Part shown: in pieces, positions 33,312 through 42,177 of the stretch
How positions within the stretch are numbered: position 1 is the stretch's first letter
Layout of the letters: each line of letters begins with the position of its first letter
Assembly (NCBI GenBank): GCA_030715195.1
Contig: JAUYVI010000006.1
Span: 372,001-436,000 of the forward strand
Direction: 5' to 3'
DNA from: Dongia sedimenti
Lineage (GTDB): Bacteria > Pseudomonadota > Alphaproteobacteria > Dongiales > Dongiaceae
DNA length: 64,000 bases
Made by a program: the position numbers and the translations under genes
The notes under the pieces: model-generated
What the model was told of the DNA's origin: nothing
Databases searched by the model: none
Seen by the model: only the letters and a program-made list of their open reading frames with translations

Positions 33312-34178
33312 ATGTCGGCTCTGCAGGATATCGACGTCCGCCTGCTGCGCGCCTTCGTGGCCGTCGCCGATACCGGGCGCATGACCACCGCCGCGCGCGT
33401 GGTCAACTTGAGCCAGGGCGCGGTCAGCCAGCAGATCAAGCGGCTGGAGACGCTGTTCGACTGCCTGCTGTTCCGCCGCGACGCCGATCTCATGCGCCTC
33501 ACCCGCGAGGGTGAGCGGCTGATGGTGCGGGCGCAGCGGCTGATCGCCCTCAACGACGAGATCGTCGGCGAGATGCGCGCCGCGGAATTCTCCGGCGCGG
33601 TGCGCTTGGGCGTGCCGCACGATCTCGTGGCGATGCTGATGCCGCCGATCCTGCGCGTGTTCCGCCAGGCCCATCCCAACGTGCTGGTGACCCTGGTCAG
33701 CGACACCAGCAAGAGCCTCGCGGCCCAGCTGCTCGACGGCGAGATCGACCTGACGCTGCTGACCGAATCGAAGCTCGGCGCGCGCGATCACCGCCTGCTG
33801 ACCGACCGGCTGGTCTGGGTCGGCGCCAAGGGCGGCGATGCGCTGAGCCGCCGGCCCTTGCCGGTGGCGCTCGGCAACGAGACCTGCGCCTTCCGCGCCT
33901 CGGCGGTGCAGGCGCTGACCAAGGCGGGGATCGAATGGCGCGCCATCTGCCAGGTCGGCAGCCTGGAGCCGGTCTTCGCCACTCTGGAAGCCGACATGGC
34001 GATCGCCGCGTTTCTCTCGCGCACCGTGCCCGAGCGCCTCGAGGTGATCGACGACGGCATCCTGCCGAAGCTCTCCCAGCACCTGATCAGCCTGCGCACC
34101 TCGCCGAGCGGCATGAGCCCGGTGGCCCAGGAACTCGCCCGCCACATCCGCGAAGGCTTCGACCGGCGCTATACTTAG
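33312..34178 (+). CDS. LysR family transcriptional regulator
   Basis: A 288-residue regulator. The winged HTH is at about 4-62 (LLRAFVAVADTGRMTTAARVVNLSQGAVSQQIKRLE), and the substrate-binding domain follows from about residue 90. ATG at 33312 with TAGGAG upstream; an in-frame codon at 33285 is less likely. Neighbours on both sides encode GFA proteins on the same strand, so a link to aldehyde or thiol chemistry is possible but not shown. Confidence 0.9.
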   Translation: MSALQDIDVRLLRAFVAVADTGRMTTAARVVNLSQGAVSQQIKRLETLFDCLLFRRDADLMRLTREGERLMVRAQRLIALNDEIVGEMRAAEFSGAVRLGVPHDLVAMLMPPILRVFRQAHPNVLVTLVSDTSKSLAAQLLDGEIDLTLLTESKLGARDHRLLTDRLVWVGAKGGDALSRRPLPVALGNETCAFRASAVQALTKAGIEWRAICQVGSLEPVFATLEADMAIAAFLSRTVPERLEVIDDGILPKLSQHLISLRTSPSGMSPVAQELARHIREGFDRRYT

Positions 34179-34226
34179 GCCGGCAAGACTCGACGTGGAA
34201 GCAAGCTGAAAAGGAGACTCAAGAAC

Positions 34227-34661
34227 ATGGCGGACGACACTCGGGCTGGCCGGTGCCATTGCGGCGCGGTGCGTTTCGAGGTGACGCTCAGCGACGGTTT
34301 CAATTCGATCCGCCGCTGCACCTGCTCCTATTGCCGCATGCGCGGCGCCGTCGTTGCCATGGCGGAAATGGGGGGCATCAAGATTCTGCAGGGCGAGGAC
34401 GCGTTGACGACCTACCGGTTCCACACCGGATCGGCGCAGCACTTCTTCTGTTCGCGCTGCGGAATATACACGCATCATCAGCGACGCTCCGACCAGAACC
34501 TGTATGCCGTGAACGTCGCTTGCCTGGACGGGGTCAGCCCCTTCGATTTCGCCGAGGTGCCGGTCATGGACGGCGTCAATCATACGAACGACACCGGCAA
34601 GCCGACGCGCCGCGCCGGCACGCTGCGCTTTATCCCCGCGGACGAGCCATCGTCGCCCTAG
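34227..34661 (+). CDS. GFA family protein (second copy)
   Basis: A 144-residue GFA/CENP-V zinc protein. Ligand clusters: GRCHCGAVRFE, CTCSYC, and CSRCGIYTHHQRRSDQN. The sequence is clearly different from the first copy, so this is not a recent duplication. AAGGAG lies 10 bp before the ATG. It converges with the DUF3422 gene, leaving almost no gap. Confidence 0.85.
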   Translation: MADDTRAGRCHCGAVRFEVTLSDGFNSIRRCTCSYCRMRGAVVAMAEMGGIKILQGEDALTTYRFHTGSAQHFFCSRCGIYTHHQRRSDQNLYAVNVACLDGVSPFDFAEVPVMDGVNHTNDTGKPTRRAGTLRFIPADEPSSP

Positions 34662-34662
34662 A

Positions 34663-35934
34663 CTAATGCTTCAGCGCGTGGCGCAGGCGGCGGATGCTGA
34701 ACCACACCGCCGCCAGCACCACGGGCACGGCGATGGCGCTGAGCAGGTGATACTCCGAATCCGGAAAGACCCCATCGATCAGGATCTTCAAAATCGCCAG
34801 CAGGTAATAGCTGATGGCGAAGACCGAGAGGCCTTCGACCGCCTGCTGGATGCGGAGCTGGGCGCGGCTGCGCTCTTCCATGGCGCGGAGCAGGGCGCCA
34901 TTCTGCTCCTCGAGCTTCACGTCGACCCTGGTGCGCAGCATGTTGCTGGCTTGGGCGATGCCCTGGGCCAGCTCGTCTTGGCGGCGCAGCGAGGCAGCGC
35001 AGGTCTTGATCGCCGGGCGGAAGCGGCGGTCGAGGAAGACGCCGATCCGCTGATAGCCCTCGATCCGCCCCTCGCGCAGCTCTTCGATTCGGTCCTCGAC
35101 CAGGTCGGCATAGGCCGCGGTGGCGCTGAAGCGGTAGCGGCTGCGGCTGGCCAGCGCCACGGATTCCGCGGCGAGGCCGGTCAGCTCGTCGAGCAGCTTG
35201 TGATCGTTGTCGTCGGCGCTCCCCAGGTTCGTGCTGCTGACCGCGGTGCGCGAGACGATGTCGGAGAGCTGCCGCTCCATCCGCGCCAGCTCCGGTCCGG
35301 TCGTGCGCGCCGTGGAGAGGCCGAGCAGCGCCATCATGCGATAGGTCTCGATCTCTAAGAGGCGCTGCACCATGCGGCCGAGCCGGCCGGCAGTGAGCCG
35401 GCGGTTGCGGATCAGGATCCGGCTGAACCGGTCCTCGGCGATGCGGAAATCGGTCCAGGCCTCGGCATCCTCGCCCCCGATCGACGAGGCGACCAGATCG
35501 CTCGGATTGAAGACGGTGGCGAGGCGGTCGGTCGGGACCTCCGCTTCCGCTTTCTCGATGCGCAGATTGACCGCAACCAGGCAGGGCGCCGGCAGTGTCT
35601 CCATCAGCGTGATCAAGGCGGGCGGCAGATCGGGCCAAGGCATCGCCGGATCGGGATCCGCGGTGACATGGGTGAGCGTCGTGAACTCGGTATGGCGCTC
35701 CCAGCGGATGACGCGATCATCGGCGGTGATCTGCCATTGCCGCGCGCCCGGCGGCGGCACTGGGGCGGCGAACTGCCGGCAGAGGGCGATCAGGTGATCG
35801 AAATCCCGCGCGGCACCCTGCTCGCCGGTCTGATAGGCGAGATGGGTGACCAGCGCCGGCTCGGCGATCCGAAGCGGCGGTCGTGCATGGACCTCGTCGT
35901 TGAGGTCGCGGCGGTCGGCGTGTTCCCAGGCCAT
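34663..35934 (-). CDS. DUF3422 family membrane protein
   Basis: About 423 residues. The family start HADRRDLNDEVHARPPLRI is clear; the middle is a long helical, probably coiled-coil region (RMERQLSDIVSR through KLEEQNGALLRAMEERSRAQLRIQQAVEGLS). Two C-terminal membrane helices end in RRLRHALKH. Function unknown; the layout suggests a cytoplasmic helical domain tethered to the inner membrane. Start taken at ATG 35934; ATG 35961 is possible, and neither has a strong ribosome-binding site. Confidence 0.75.
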   Translation of the reverse strand: MAWEHADRRDLNDEVHARPPLRIAEPALVTHLAYQTGEQGAARDFDHLIALCRQFAAPVPPPGARQWQITADDRVIRWERHTEFTTLTHVTADPDPAMPWPDLPPALITLMETLPAPCLVAVNLRIEKAEAEVPTDRLATVFNPSDLVASSIGGEDAEAWTDFRIAEDRFSRILIRNRRLTAGRLGRMVQRLLEIETYRMMALLGLSTARTTGPELARMERQLSDIVSRTAVSSTNLGSADDNDHKLLDELTGLAAESVALASRSRYRFSATAAYADLVEDRIEELREGRIEGYQRIGVFLDRRFRPAIKTCAASLRRQDELAQGIAQASNMLRTRVDVKLEEQNGALLRAMEERSRAQLRIQQAVEGLSVFAISYYLLAILKILIDGVFPDSEYHLLSAIAVPVVLAAVWFSIRRLRHALKH

Positions 35935-35982
35935 GGCCGCATTATAGCGGCTTTTGCGCATGCCCGGACTTCGACTTGAGGT

Positions 35983-37086
35983 TTAGACGTTGAAGCGGAA
36001 GTTGAAGATGTCACCGTCCTGGACGACGTATTCCTTGCCTTCCGCGCGCATCTTGCCGGCTTCCTTGGCGGCCGCTTCGCCGCCGCAGGCGATGAAGTCG
36101 TCGCAGGCGATGGTCTCGGCCCGAATGAAGCCGCGCTCGAAATCGGTGTGGATGACCCCGGCCGCCTCGGGCGCCTTGGCGCCGCGCCGCACGGTCCAGG
36201 CATGGGCCTCCTTCGGCCCAACGGTGAAGAAGGTGATGAGGTCGAGCAGCTTGTAGCCGGCGCGGATCACCCGCGAGAGGCCGGTCTCCTCGAGGCCGAG
36301 GGTGGAGAGGAACTCCGCCTTCTCCGCCGGGTCGGTCAGCTGGGCGACTTCCGCCTCGATGGCGGCGGAGATCACCACGGTCGCGGCGCCCTGGGGCTTG
36401 GCCCAGGCGGCGACCTTCTCGGAGAGGGCGTTGCCGGTCGCGGCGGCCGCTTCTTCGACGTTGCAGGCATAAAGCACCGGCTTGCCGGTCAGGAGCTGCA
36501 TCGCCTTCAGCACCGGCCGCTGCTCGGGCGTCAGGTTCGGGATGATGGTGCGCGCGGGCCTGCCGGCGCGCAGCGCCTCGAGCGCCGGCGTCATCACGTC
36601 GAGCAGCATCTTCGAATCCTTGTCGCCGCCCTTGGCCTTCTTCGCGGCGTTGTCGGCGCGCTTCTCCAGCCCCTCGAGATCGGCCAGCATCAGCTCGGTC
36701 TCGACCGTCTCGGCGTCGCGAATGGGATCGACCGAGCCTTCGACATGCGTCACCTCGCCCTCGAAGCAGCGCAGCACATGCACGATGGCATCGACCTCGC
36801 GGATGTTGGCGAGGAACTGGTTGCCGAGGCCCTCGCCCTTGGAGGCGCCGCGCACCAGGCCGGCGATATCGACGAATTCCAGCTGGGTCGCGATGATCTT
36901 CGCCGACTTCGCCGCGACGGCGAGCTTGTCCAGCCGCTCATCCGGGACCGCGACGCGGCCCACGTTGGGTTCGATCGTGCAGAACGGATAGTTCGCGGCC
37001 TGGGCGGCGGCGGTCGAGGTGAGCGCGTTGAACAGGGTCGACTTGCCGACATTCGGCAGGCCGACGATGCCGCAGTTGAAACCCAT
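35983..37086 (-). CDS. ychF: Redox-regulated ATPase/GTPase YchF
   Basis: A 367-residue Obg-related P-loop NTPase. P-loop GLPNVGKST at 9-17, G3-like region VDIAGLVRGASKGEGLGNQF, and the non-canonical G4 as NVEE that explains the family's ATP preference; a coiled-coil and a C-terminal TGS domain follow (HTDFERGFIRAETIACDDFI). It binds ribosomes and is linked to stress responses. Synteny prs-rplY-pth-ychF is conserved. Start at ATG 37086; an upstream codon at 37116 lacks conserved sequence. Confidence 0.95.
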   Translation of the reverse strand: MGFNCGIVGLPNVGKSTLFNALTSTAAAQAANYPFCTIEPNVGRVAVPDERLDKLAVAAKSAKIIATQLEFVDIAGLVRGASKGEGLGNQFLANIREVDAIVHVLRCFEGEVTHVEGSVDPIRDAETVETELMLADLEGLEKRADNAAKKAKGGDKDSKMLLDVMTPALEALRAGRPARTIIPNLTPEQRPVLKAMQLLTGKPVLYACNVEEAAAATGNALSEKVAAWAKPQGAATVVISAAIEAEVAQLTDPAEKAEFLSTLGLEETGLSRVIRAGYKLLDLITFFTVGPKEAHAWTVRRGAKAPEAAGVIHTDFERGFIRAETIACDDFIACGGEAAAKEAGKMRAEGKEYVVQDGDIFNFRFNV

Positions 37087-37601
37087 CGTCGTGAAGTCCC
37101 GGGAAAGCTTGAACAAATGCGCGAAGCGCCGGCCCTGAGCGACCCGTCGCGCGCCGCGCGGTCATGACAGAAAGCGGCGGCGCTGTCCAGCAAGGGCGAG
37201 GTGCGCCGAAGACCCTGCTGTATCAGACACTTGCAGCGATCGCCCAGATGGACTTTTTAGAACATAAAGAGTACAATTGTTTGGGTACTCGGTGGTGTTT
37301 GAGTGTGGCCGGAGCCCAAGCCTCAGCCTCTCGCGGGCAACGCAGACCGGACGCAGACGGAAGAAGGTGCGCGGAATAGACAGGCAGACGGACGCGGAGC
37401 GTCTGGGTCGACGCAGAGCACCGCGCACCCGACACAGACGGGAAAAAAGATGCGCATTCAGAATGAGATAGGCGGAATCGTCGCCTTGCGCCTGTTGCGG
37501 TGCAACGCAGACCGGACGCAGACAGAATCGCGTTTTCCTTTGGGCTCAGCTTAGCTTCGCGTCGGGCATCGCACCCCGGCGCGTGGGCAACGACCCGTGC
37601 C
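37087..37601. other. 515-bp intergenic region upstream of ychF with short direct repeats
   Basis: No gene is convincing here on either strand. The half next to ychF includes an AT-rich stretch (37250-37310) that probably holds the ychF promoter. The other half (37330-37530) is built from degenerate copies of a CGCAGACGGACGCAGA-like motif, with one perfect 22-bp direct repeat. I see no terminator for pth. Confidence 0.5.
37337..37523. repeat. Perfect 22-bp direct repeat with degenerate copies between
   Basis: The 22 bases at 37337-37358 recur exactly at 37502-37523. Partial copies built on CAGACGGACGC and GACGCAGA occur between them (near 37384, 37410 and 37432). The copies are irregularly spaced. 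Confidence 0.75.
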
Positions 37602-38210
37602 TCAGGACCCCGCCTTGGCGCCCGGCGCGGCCTTCGGCGGCGGCGGGTTCAGCGCCAGGTTGACCTTGTTCATGAAGCGGCCGTCATCGCCGGCGATCAT
37701 CAGCGGGATCGCGTCGGTGACGGCATCGAGCATCGCCTGGACGGTGGCGTGCTCCTCTTTGAAGAAGTCCATGAGCACGTAGGACTTCACCAGTTCCTTT
37801 TGGCCCGGGTGATCCACGCCCAGGCGCACCCGCCAGTAATCGGTGCCGATATGGGAATCGATCGAGCGAATGCCGTTATGGCCCCCGGCGCCGCCGCCGC
37901 GTTTTGCACGGACCTTGCCGAGCGGCAGGTCGATCTCGTCATAGAGGACGATGACGTCGCTGGGCTGGAGCTTGAAGAACTGGACCGCGGCCTGAACGGC
38001 GCGGCCGGAATCGTTCATGAAGGTTTGCGGCGCGAGTGCCAGGACCTTCTCGCCGTCGATCGTGCCTTCGGCGGTCAAGGCGTGGAAGCGTTCGCGGATC
38101 GTGGAAAAGGAATGGCGGCGGACGATCGCGTCCACCGCCATGAAGCCGATATTGTGGCGGTTGCCGGCGTAGCGCGGGCCAGGATTGCCCAAGCCGACCA
38201 GCAACCGCAT
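37602..38210 (-). CDS. pth: Peptidyl-tRNA hydrolase
   Basis: A 202-residue Pth, which releases tRNA from drop-off peptidyl-tRNA. N-terminal LLVGLGNPGPRYAGNRHNIGF with Asn9 and the catalytic His19; LAPQTFMNDSGRAVQ; the DEIDLPLGKVRAKRGGGAGG segment; and HNGIRSIDSHIG. A proline/lysine-rich tail follows. It lies 15 bp downstream of rplY on the same strand. Confidence 0.96.
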   Translation of the reverse strand: MRLLVGLGNPGPRYAGNRHNIGFMAVDAIVRRHSFSTIRERFHALTAEGTIDGEKVLALAPQTFMNDSGRAVQAAVQFFKLQPSDVIVLYDEIDLPLGKVRAKRGGGAGGHNGIRSIDSHIGTDYWRVRLGVDHPGQKELVKSYVLMDFFKEEHATVQAMLDAVTDAIPLMIAGDDGRFMNKVNLALNPPPPKAAPGAKAGS

Positions 38211-38225
38211 TCAATAGTCTCGGTC

Positions 38226-38972
38226 TTACTTCTTCTTCTCGGGAGCCTTCGCGGCCGGAGCCGCGCCAGCCTTGGCGCCGCCGGCAGCACCCGCCGCCGG
38301 AGCCGCACCACCCGCCGCCGGAGCACCGGCAGCCGGAGCCGCAGCGACCGGAGCCGCAGCCGCAGCCGCGGCTTTCTCCGCCGCTTCCTGCTGCTCGGCC
38401 TTGAGGCCGGTCGGGGCGCCGATCGAAACCACGGTGAAGTCGCGCTCGCGGACCGCGAGCTCGGCATTCTCCGGCAGCTTCACAGCATGGATATGGATCG
38501 AGCCGCCGATCTCGAGGCCGGTCAGATCGACCTCGATCGACTGCGGGATCGAGTCCGGCGAGCAGATGAACTCGATCTCGTGGCGGACGATGTTCAGCAC
38601 GCCGCCGCGCTTGATGCCGGGGCTGGCCGCCTCGTTGCGCACGACCACCGGCACGTTGACATGGACCTTGGTGTCCTTGCCGATGCGCTGGAAATCGACA
38701 TGCAGCGTGCGATCCGTCACCGGGTCGAACTGCACGTCGCGCGGCAGCACGCGATGCTTGGTGCCCTTCAGATCGACGTCGAGCAACGTCGCGTAAAAGG
38801 TCTTCTTGTGGATCAGGCGGTCGATCTCTTTCGGATCCAACGAGATCAGCGTCGGCTCCTTCTTGTCGCCATAGATGACGGCGGGGACACGACCGTTACG
38901 ACGGGATTCACGGGCGGCCCCCTTTCCGGCGCGGTCGCGGACTTCCGCGCTGACGCTTTCGACTGCGGCCAT
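38226..38972 (-). CDS. rplY: 50S ribosomal protein L25 (Ctc/TL5 type)
   Basis: A 248-residue long-form L25 that binds 5S rRNA. The L25 domain starts RDRAGKGAARESRRNGRVPAV and is followed by the TL5-type beta domain (PRDVQFDPVTDRTLHVDFQR, GLEIGGSIHIHAVKLPEN). The last 50 residues are an Ala/Pro/Gly low-complexity tail ending in KAPEKKK, typical of alphaproteobacterial copies. ATG at 38972 with GAGGAGAT upstream. Confidence 0.95.
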   Translation of the reverse strand: MAAVESVSAEVRDRAGKGAARESRRNGRVPAVIYGDKKEPTLISLDPKEIDRLIHKKTFYATLLDVDLKGTKHRVLPRDVQFDPVTDRTLHVDFQRIGKDTKVHVNVPVVVRNEAASPGIKRGGVLNIVRHEIEFICSPDSIPQSIEVDLTGLEIGGSIHIHAVKLPENAELAVRERDFTVVSIGAPTGLKAEQQEAAEKAAAAAAAPVAAAPAAGAPAAGGAAPAAGAAGGAKAGAAPAAKAPEKKK

Positions 38973-39116
38973 GAAATATCTCCTCGGCTTTCGCAGTTGC
39001 CCCACGCGAACCATTCGCGTGAAGACCGGTGGCCTCCAGGGGTGCCGACCGGATTTGAGTGCCTCACGAACTCTTCAGACGTCCAATGCGCGGGTGAGGT
39101 GGCCGCGCACCGATTC

Positions 39117-40049
39117 CTAGTTAAACAAGCTCGACACGGACTTCTCGCCGCTGATGCGGGACATGGCTTCGGCCAGCAGCGGGGCGATCGAAAGCTGGCG
39201 CACGGTCTGCGAGACCCGCACCGCTTCGGTCGCCTGGATGCTGTCGGTGATGACCAGGCTCTGCAGCGGCGATGCGGAGACGCGCGCCACCGCGCCGCCG
39301 GAGAGCACGCCGTGCGTGGTATAGGCGGAGACGGACTCGGCGCCGGCTTCCTTCAGCGCGACGGCGGCGTTGCAGAGGGTGCCGGCCGAATCGACGATGT
39401 CATCGACCAGGATGCAGCGGGTGCCGGCGACCTCGCCGATGATGTGCATGACCTCGGAGACGCCGGCGCGCTCGCGGCGCTTGTCGATGATGGCGAGATC
39501 GGCGTCCAGGCGCTTGGCGATGGCCCGGGCGCGCACCACGCCGCCGACATCGGGGCTCACGATGGTGAGGTTGTTGCCCGGGAAGCGCTCCTTGATGTCC
39601 TTGATCAGGACCGGTGCGGCGAAAAGATTGTCGGTCGGAATATCGAAGAAGCCCTGGATCTGGCCGGCATGGAGGTCGACGGTGAGCACGCGATCGGCGC
39701 CGGCGGTGGTGATCAGGTTCGCCACCAGCTTGGCCGAGATCGGCGTGCGCGGGCCGGACTTCCGGTCCTGGCGCGCATAGCCGTAATAGGGAATGACGGC
39801 GGTGATGCGGCGGGCCGAGCTGCGTTTCAGCGCGTCGAGGATGACCAGCAGCTCCATGAGGTTGTCGTTGGTCGGGAACGAGGTCGGCTGGACCACGAAC
39901 ATGTCCTCGCCGCGCACGTTCTCCTGGATCTCGACGAAGACTTCCATGTCGGAGAAGCGCCGGATGCTGGCATTCACCAGCGGCAAATTCAGATAGGCAG
40001 AGATCGCCTCGGCCAAGGGCCGATTGCTGTTGCCCGTCAGGATCTTCAT
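39117..40049 (-). CDS. prs: Ribose-phosphate pyrophosphokinase
   Basis: A 310-residue class I PRPP synthetase: ribose 5-phosphate plus ATP gives PRPP and AMP. Motifs: [11 protein letters not shown] at the N-terminus, [55 protein letters not shown], and the PRPP loop [13 protein letters not shown] at 40049 with GAGGCAGAG upstream. First gene of the prs-rplY-pth-ychF order, 144 bp before rplY. Confidence 0.97.
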   Translation of the reverse strand: MKILTGNSNRPLAEAISAYLNLPLVNASIRRFSDMEVFVEIQENVRGEDMFVVQPTSFPTNDNLMELLVILDALKRSSARRITAVIPYYGYARQDRKSGPRTPISAKLVANLITTAGADRVLTVDLHAGQIQGFFDIPTDNLFAAPVLIKDIKERFPGNNLTIVSPDVGGVVRARAIAKRLDADLAIIDKRRERAGVSEVMHIIGEVAGTRCILVDDIVDSAGTLCNAAVALKEAGAESVSAYTTHGVLSGGAVARVSASPLQSLVITDSIQATEAVRVSQTVRQLSIAPLLAEAMSRISGEKSVSSLFN

Positions 40050-40258
40050 CTCTGCCTCAAAGCCGCGCGCCGAACCCGCATTCCGCCCTGCCGCGCAGCG
40101 GTCTCGAGGACCCGGCCGGCGCGCACCCAACCCAGTGATTCCGCAGGGGCGAAAAGCGCGCGGAATTTAACAGCGGCGTGACGGTCGGGCAAGGACGAAG
40201 AATCTTGATCTTCCACCAGCTATGTCTTTGGAATTTAGGACAAAATCCTATCCATGCG

Positions 40259-41410
40259 CTAGCGGATGACGAGCTCTGTCGAGCGTTTCGACAGCACCTC
40301 CGCCGCCCCTTCGGTCACCAGCACCGTCTGCCCGGAGGTCATGGCGAGGCCGGCTTCGCTGTCGAAGATGATGAGGTGGATGAAATAGACCTGGCCCGGG
40401 GCCGCCGGCTCCGGGTTGCCGTGGTAGAACATCGGCCAGTCCATCCAGTTCGGCGCATAGACCGCACCCAGGCTGTAGCCGGTGGCGTTCATGCGGTGTC
40501 GGCTATAGCCGGCGGCGTCGAGCACCTTGGCATGGGCGTCGAACACGTCGCCGATCGGACGGCCGGGCTTGAGCGCGGCCTTGCAGGCCTCCAGCGCATC
40601 GACCGCGACCTTGTGCATCTCGACCTGTTGTGCGGGCGGCTTGCCGATCGGGATCGTGCGCATCAGGCACGAGTGGTAGTGCCGGAACACGCCGGCGAAC
40701 TCCAGGGTGAGTTGGTCCTGGGCCTCCAGCACGCGGCGGCCGGTCTTGTAGCGGCAGAGCAGGGCGTCGTCGCCCGAGCCGATGATGAACTCGTTGGCCG
40801 GATCGTCGCCGTCATTGCGGATGATGACCGATTGCATCGCGGCCAGGATCTCCGCCTCGGAGACGCCGGGGCCGGCGAGGCGATGCGCTTCGTCGAGCGC
40901 CAGGTCCGCGAGCTCGGCGGCCTTGCGGACATAGGCGATCTCGGCCGGGCTCTTCACCAGGCGCTGGCGGCTGACCAGGTCCGAGGCGTCGATCAGCCGC
41001 GCGAAGCCGTCGAAGGCGGAGGCGAGGCGCATGCCGTTGCGCGCGGTCAGGCCATAGGCTTCCCATTCGACGCCGAGCTTCTTTCCCGAAAGGCCGAAGC
41101 CATGCAGGATTTCCTTGAGCTCGATCGCGGGACTGGCTTCCGGCCCATCGACCCAGATGCGGATGTCCCGGATATCGGAGGTGTGCTGCGCCTGGCGGAG
41201 ATCGGGTGCCCGGGTCAGCAGCATGACGCGGCCGTCGGCGCCGAGATAGAGGCACTGGAAATAGACATAGCCGAAGGTGTCGTAGCCGGTCAGGTAGTAC
41301 ATGCTCTCCTGCCGGAACATCAGCAATCCGTCGAGGCCACGCTTCTGCATCGCGGAGATCGAGGCGGCGCGGCGGGCGGCGAGTTCTTCGCGGGAGAAAT
41401 GCAGGGCCAT
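40259..41410 (-). CDS. M24 (pita-bread) family hydrolase without metal ligands
   Basis: A 383-residue protein with a creatinase N-domain (LDGLLMFRQESMYYLTGYDTFG) and an M24 catalytic domain. The five metal ligands of aminopeptidases are replaced: LEFAGVFRHYHSCLMRT for DxG...DxTRT, GYSLG for GHGxG, and no Glu in FIHLIIFD or near TSGQTVLVTEG. That places it with creatinase- or ectoine-hydrolase-like metal-independent enzymes; substrate unknown. It lies 2 bp after pgeF and may be co-transcribed with the lgt genes. Confidence 0.75.
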   Translation of the reverse strand: MALHFSREELAARRAASISAMQKRGLDGLLMFRQESMYYLTGYDTFGYVYFQCLYLGADGRVMLLTRAPDLRQAQHTSDIRDIRIWVDGPEASPAIELKEILHGFGLSGKKLGVEWEAYGLTARNGMRLASAFDGFARLIDASDLVSRQRLVKSPAEIAYVRKAAELADLALDEAHRLAGPGVSEAEILAAMQSVIIRNDGDDPANEFIIGSGDDALLCRYKTGRRVLEAQDQLTLEFAGVFRHYHSCLMRTIPIGKPPAQQVEMHKVAVDALEACKAALKPGRPIGDVFDAHAKVLDAAGYSRHRMNATGYSLGAVYAPNWMDWPMFYHGNPEPAAPGQVYFIHLIIFDSEAGLAMTSGQTVLVTEGAAEVLSKRSTELVIR

Positions 41411-41412
41411 GA

Positions 41413-42177
41413 CTAAACCAATCCAATGAGGGAAATTTGTCTTCCGTAATCCGGCTCTTTGGCGAGCGTGGTGCGGCGATAGCTGAAGAAATCGTCGGCT
41501 TCCGCGCAGGTGTCGTTGCCGGCGGCGGCGACATCGGCGAGGCCGAGCGCCCTCAACTCGCGCGCGACGAAGCCGGTGAGGTCGAACATGAAATGCCGGC
41601 AGCGCACCGAGGTGGTGAAGAAACGCGCATTGGCACGGTCGCGGTCGATGAAGGGCTGCGGAAACTCCGGCCCGACCTCGTAGGATTTCTGCGCGATCGC
41701 CGGGCCGATGCCGGCCTGGATGCGCGCACGGTCGGCGCCGAGCTGTTCCATCATCGCCACGGTTTCCTGCAGCACGCCGCCGATGGCGCCTTTCCAGCCG
41801 GCATGCGCCGCGCCGATGATTCCGGCTTCCGGGTCGGCGAACAGCACCGGCACGCAATCGGCGGTCAGGATGCCGAGGCTCTTGCCGCGCGTCTTGGTCA
41901 CGAGACCGTCGACCTGCGGGCGCTGCGTCTCGTCCCAATCCGTATCGACCACCGCGACCTTGGCGCTGTGCACCTGATAGGCGGTGGAGAGCGAGTCCGG
42001 ATCGAGGCCGGCGCTGCGCAGCGCACGCCTGCGGTTCTCGACCACCGCCGCCTGGTCGTCCTGGGAGCCGAGGCCGCAATTCAACGAGGCATAGATCCCG
42101 GCGCTGACGCCGCCGCGCCGGGTCAGGAAGCCATGGCGGATGCCGGGAAGGTCTTTCAAGGATTGGAGTTCGATCAT
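41413..42177 (-). CDS. pgeF: Peptidoglycan editing factor / laccase-domain protein
   Basis: A 254-residue YfiH/PgeF protein. The metal site residues His70 (QVH), Cys108 (LTADCVPV) and His125 (AAHAGWKG) are all present, with the VDGLVTKTRG segment and a C-terminal FFSYRR. PgeF removes wrongly incorporated residues from peptidoglycan precursors; other members act as purine nucleoside phosphorylases or oxidases. Overlaps the methyltransferase gene by 4 bp (ATGA). Confidence 0.9.
   Translation of the reverse strand: MIELQSLKDLPGIRHGFLTRRGGVSAGIYASLNCGLGSQDDQAAVVENRRRALRSAGLDPDSLSTAYQVHSAKVAVVDTDWDETQRPQVDGLVTKTRGKSLGILTADCVPVLFADPEAGIIGAAHAGWKGAIGGVLQETVAMMEQLGADRARIQAGIGPAIAQKSYEVGPEFPQPFIDRDRANARFFTTSVRCRHFMFDLTGFVARELRALGLADVAAAGNDTCAEADDFFSYRRTTLAKEPDYGRQISLIGLV

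Noticed and set aside
35940-35955. TATAAT on the minus strand as promoter of DUF3422
   Set aside because: It lies between the two candidate start codons and no -35 element is seen.
37337-37523. CRISPR array
   Set aside because: Only two exact copies, irregular partial copies, no regular spacers, no cas genes.
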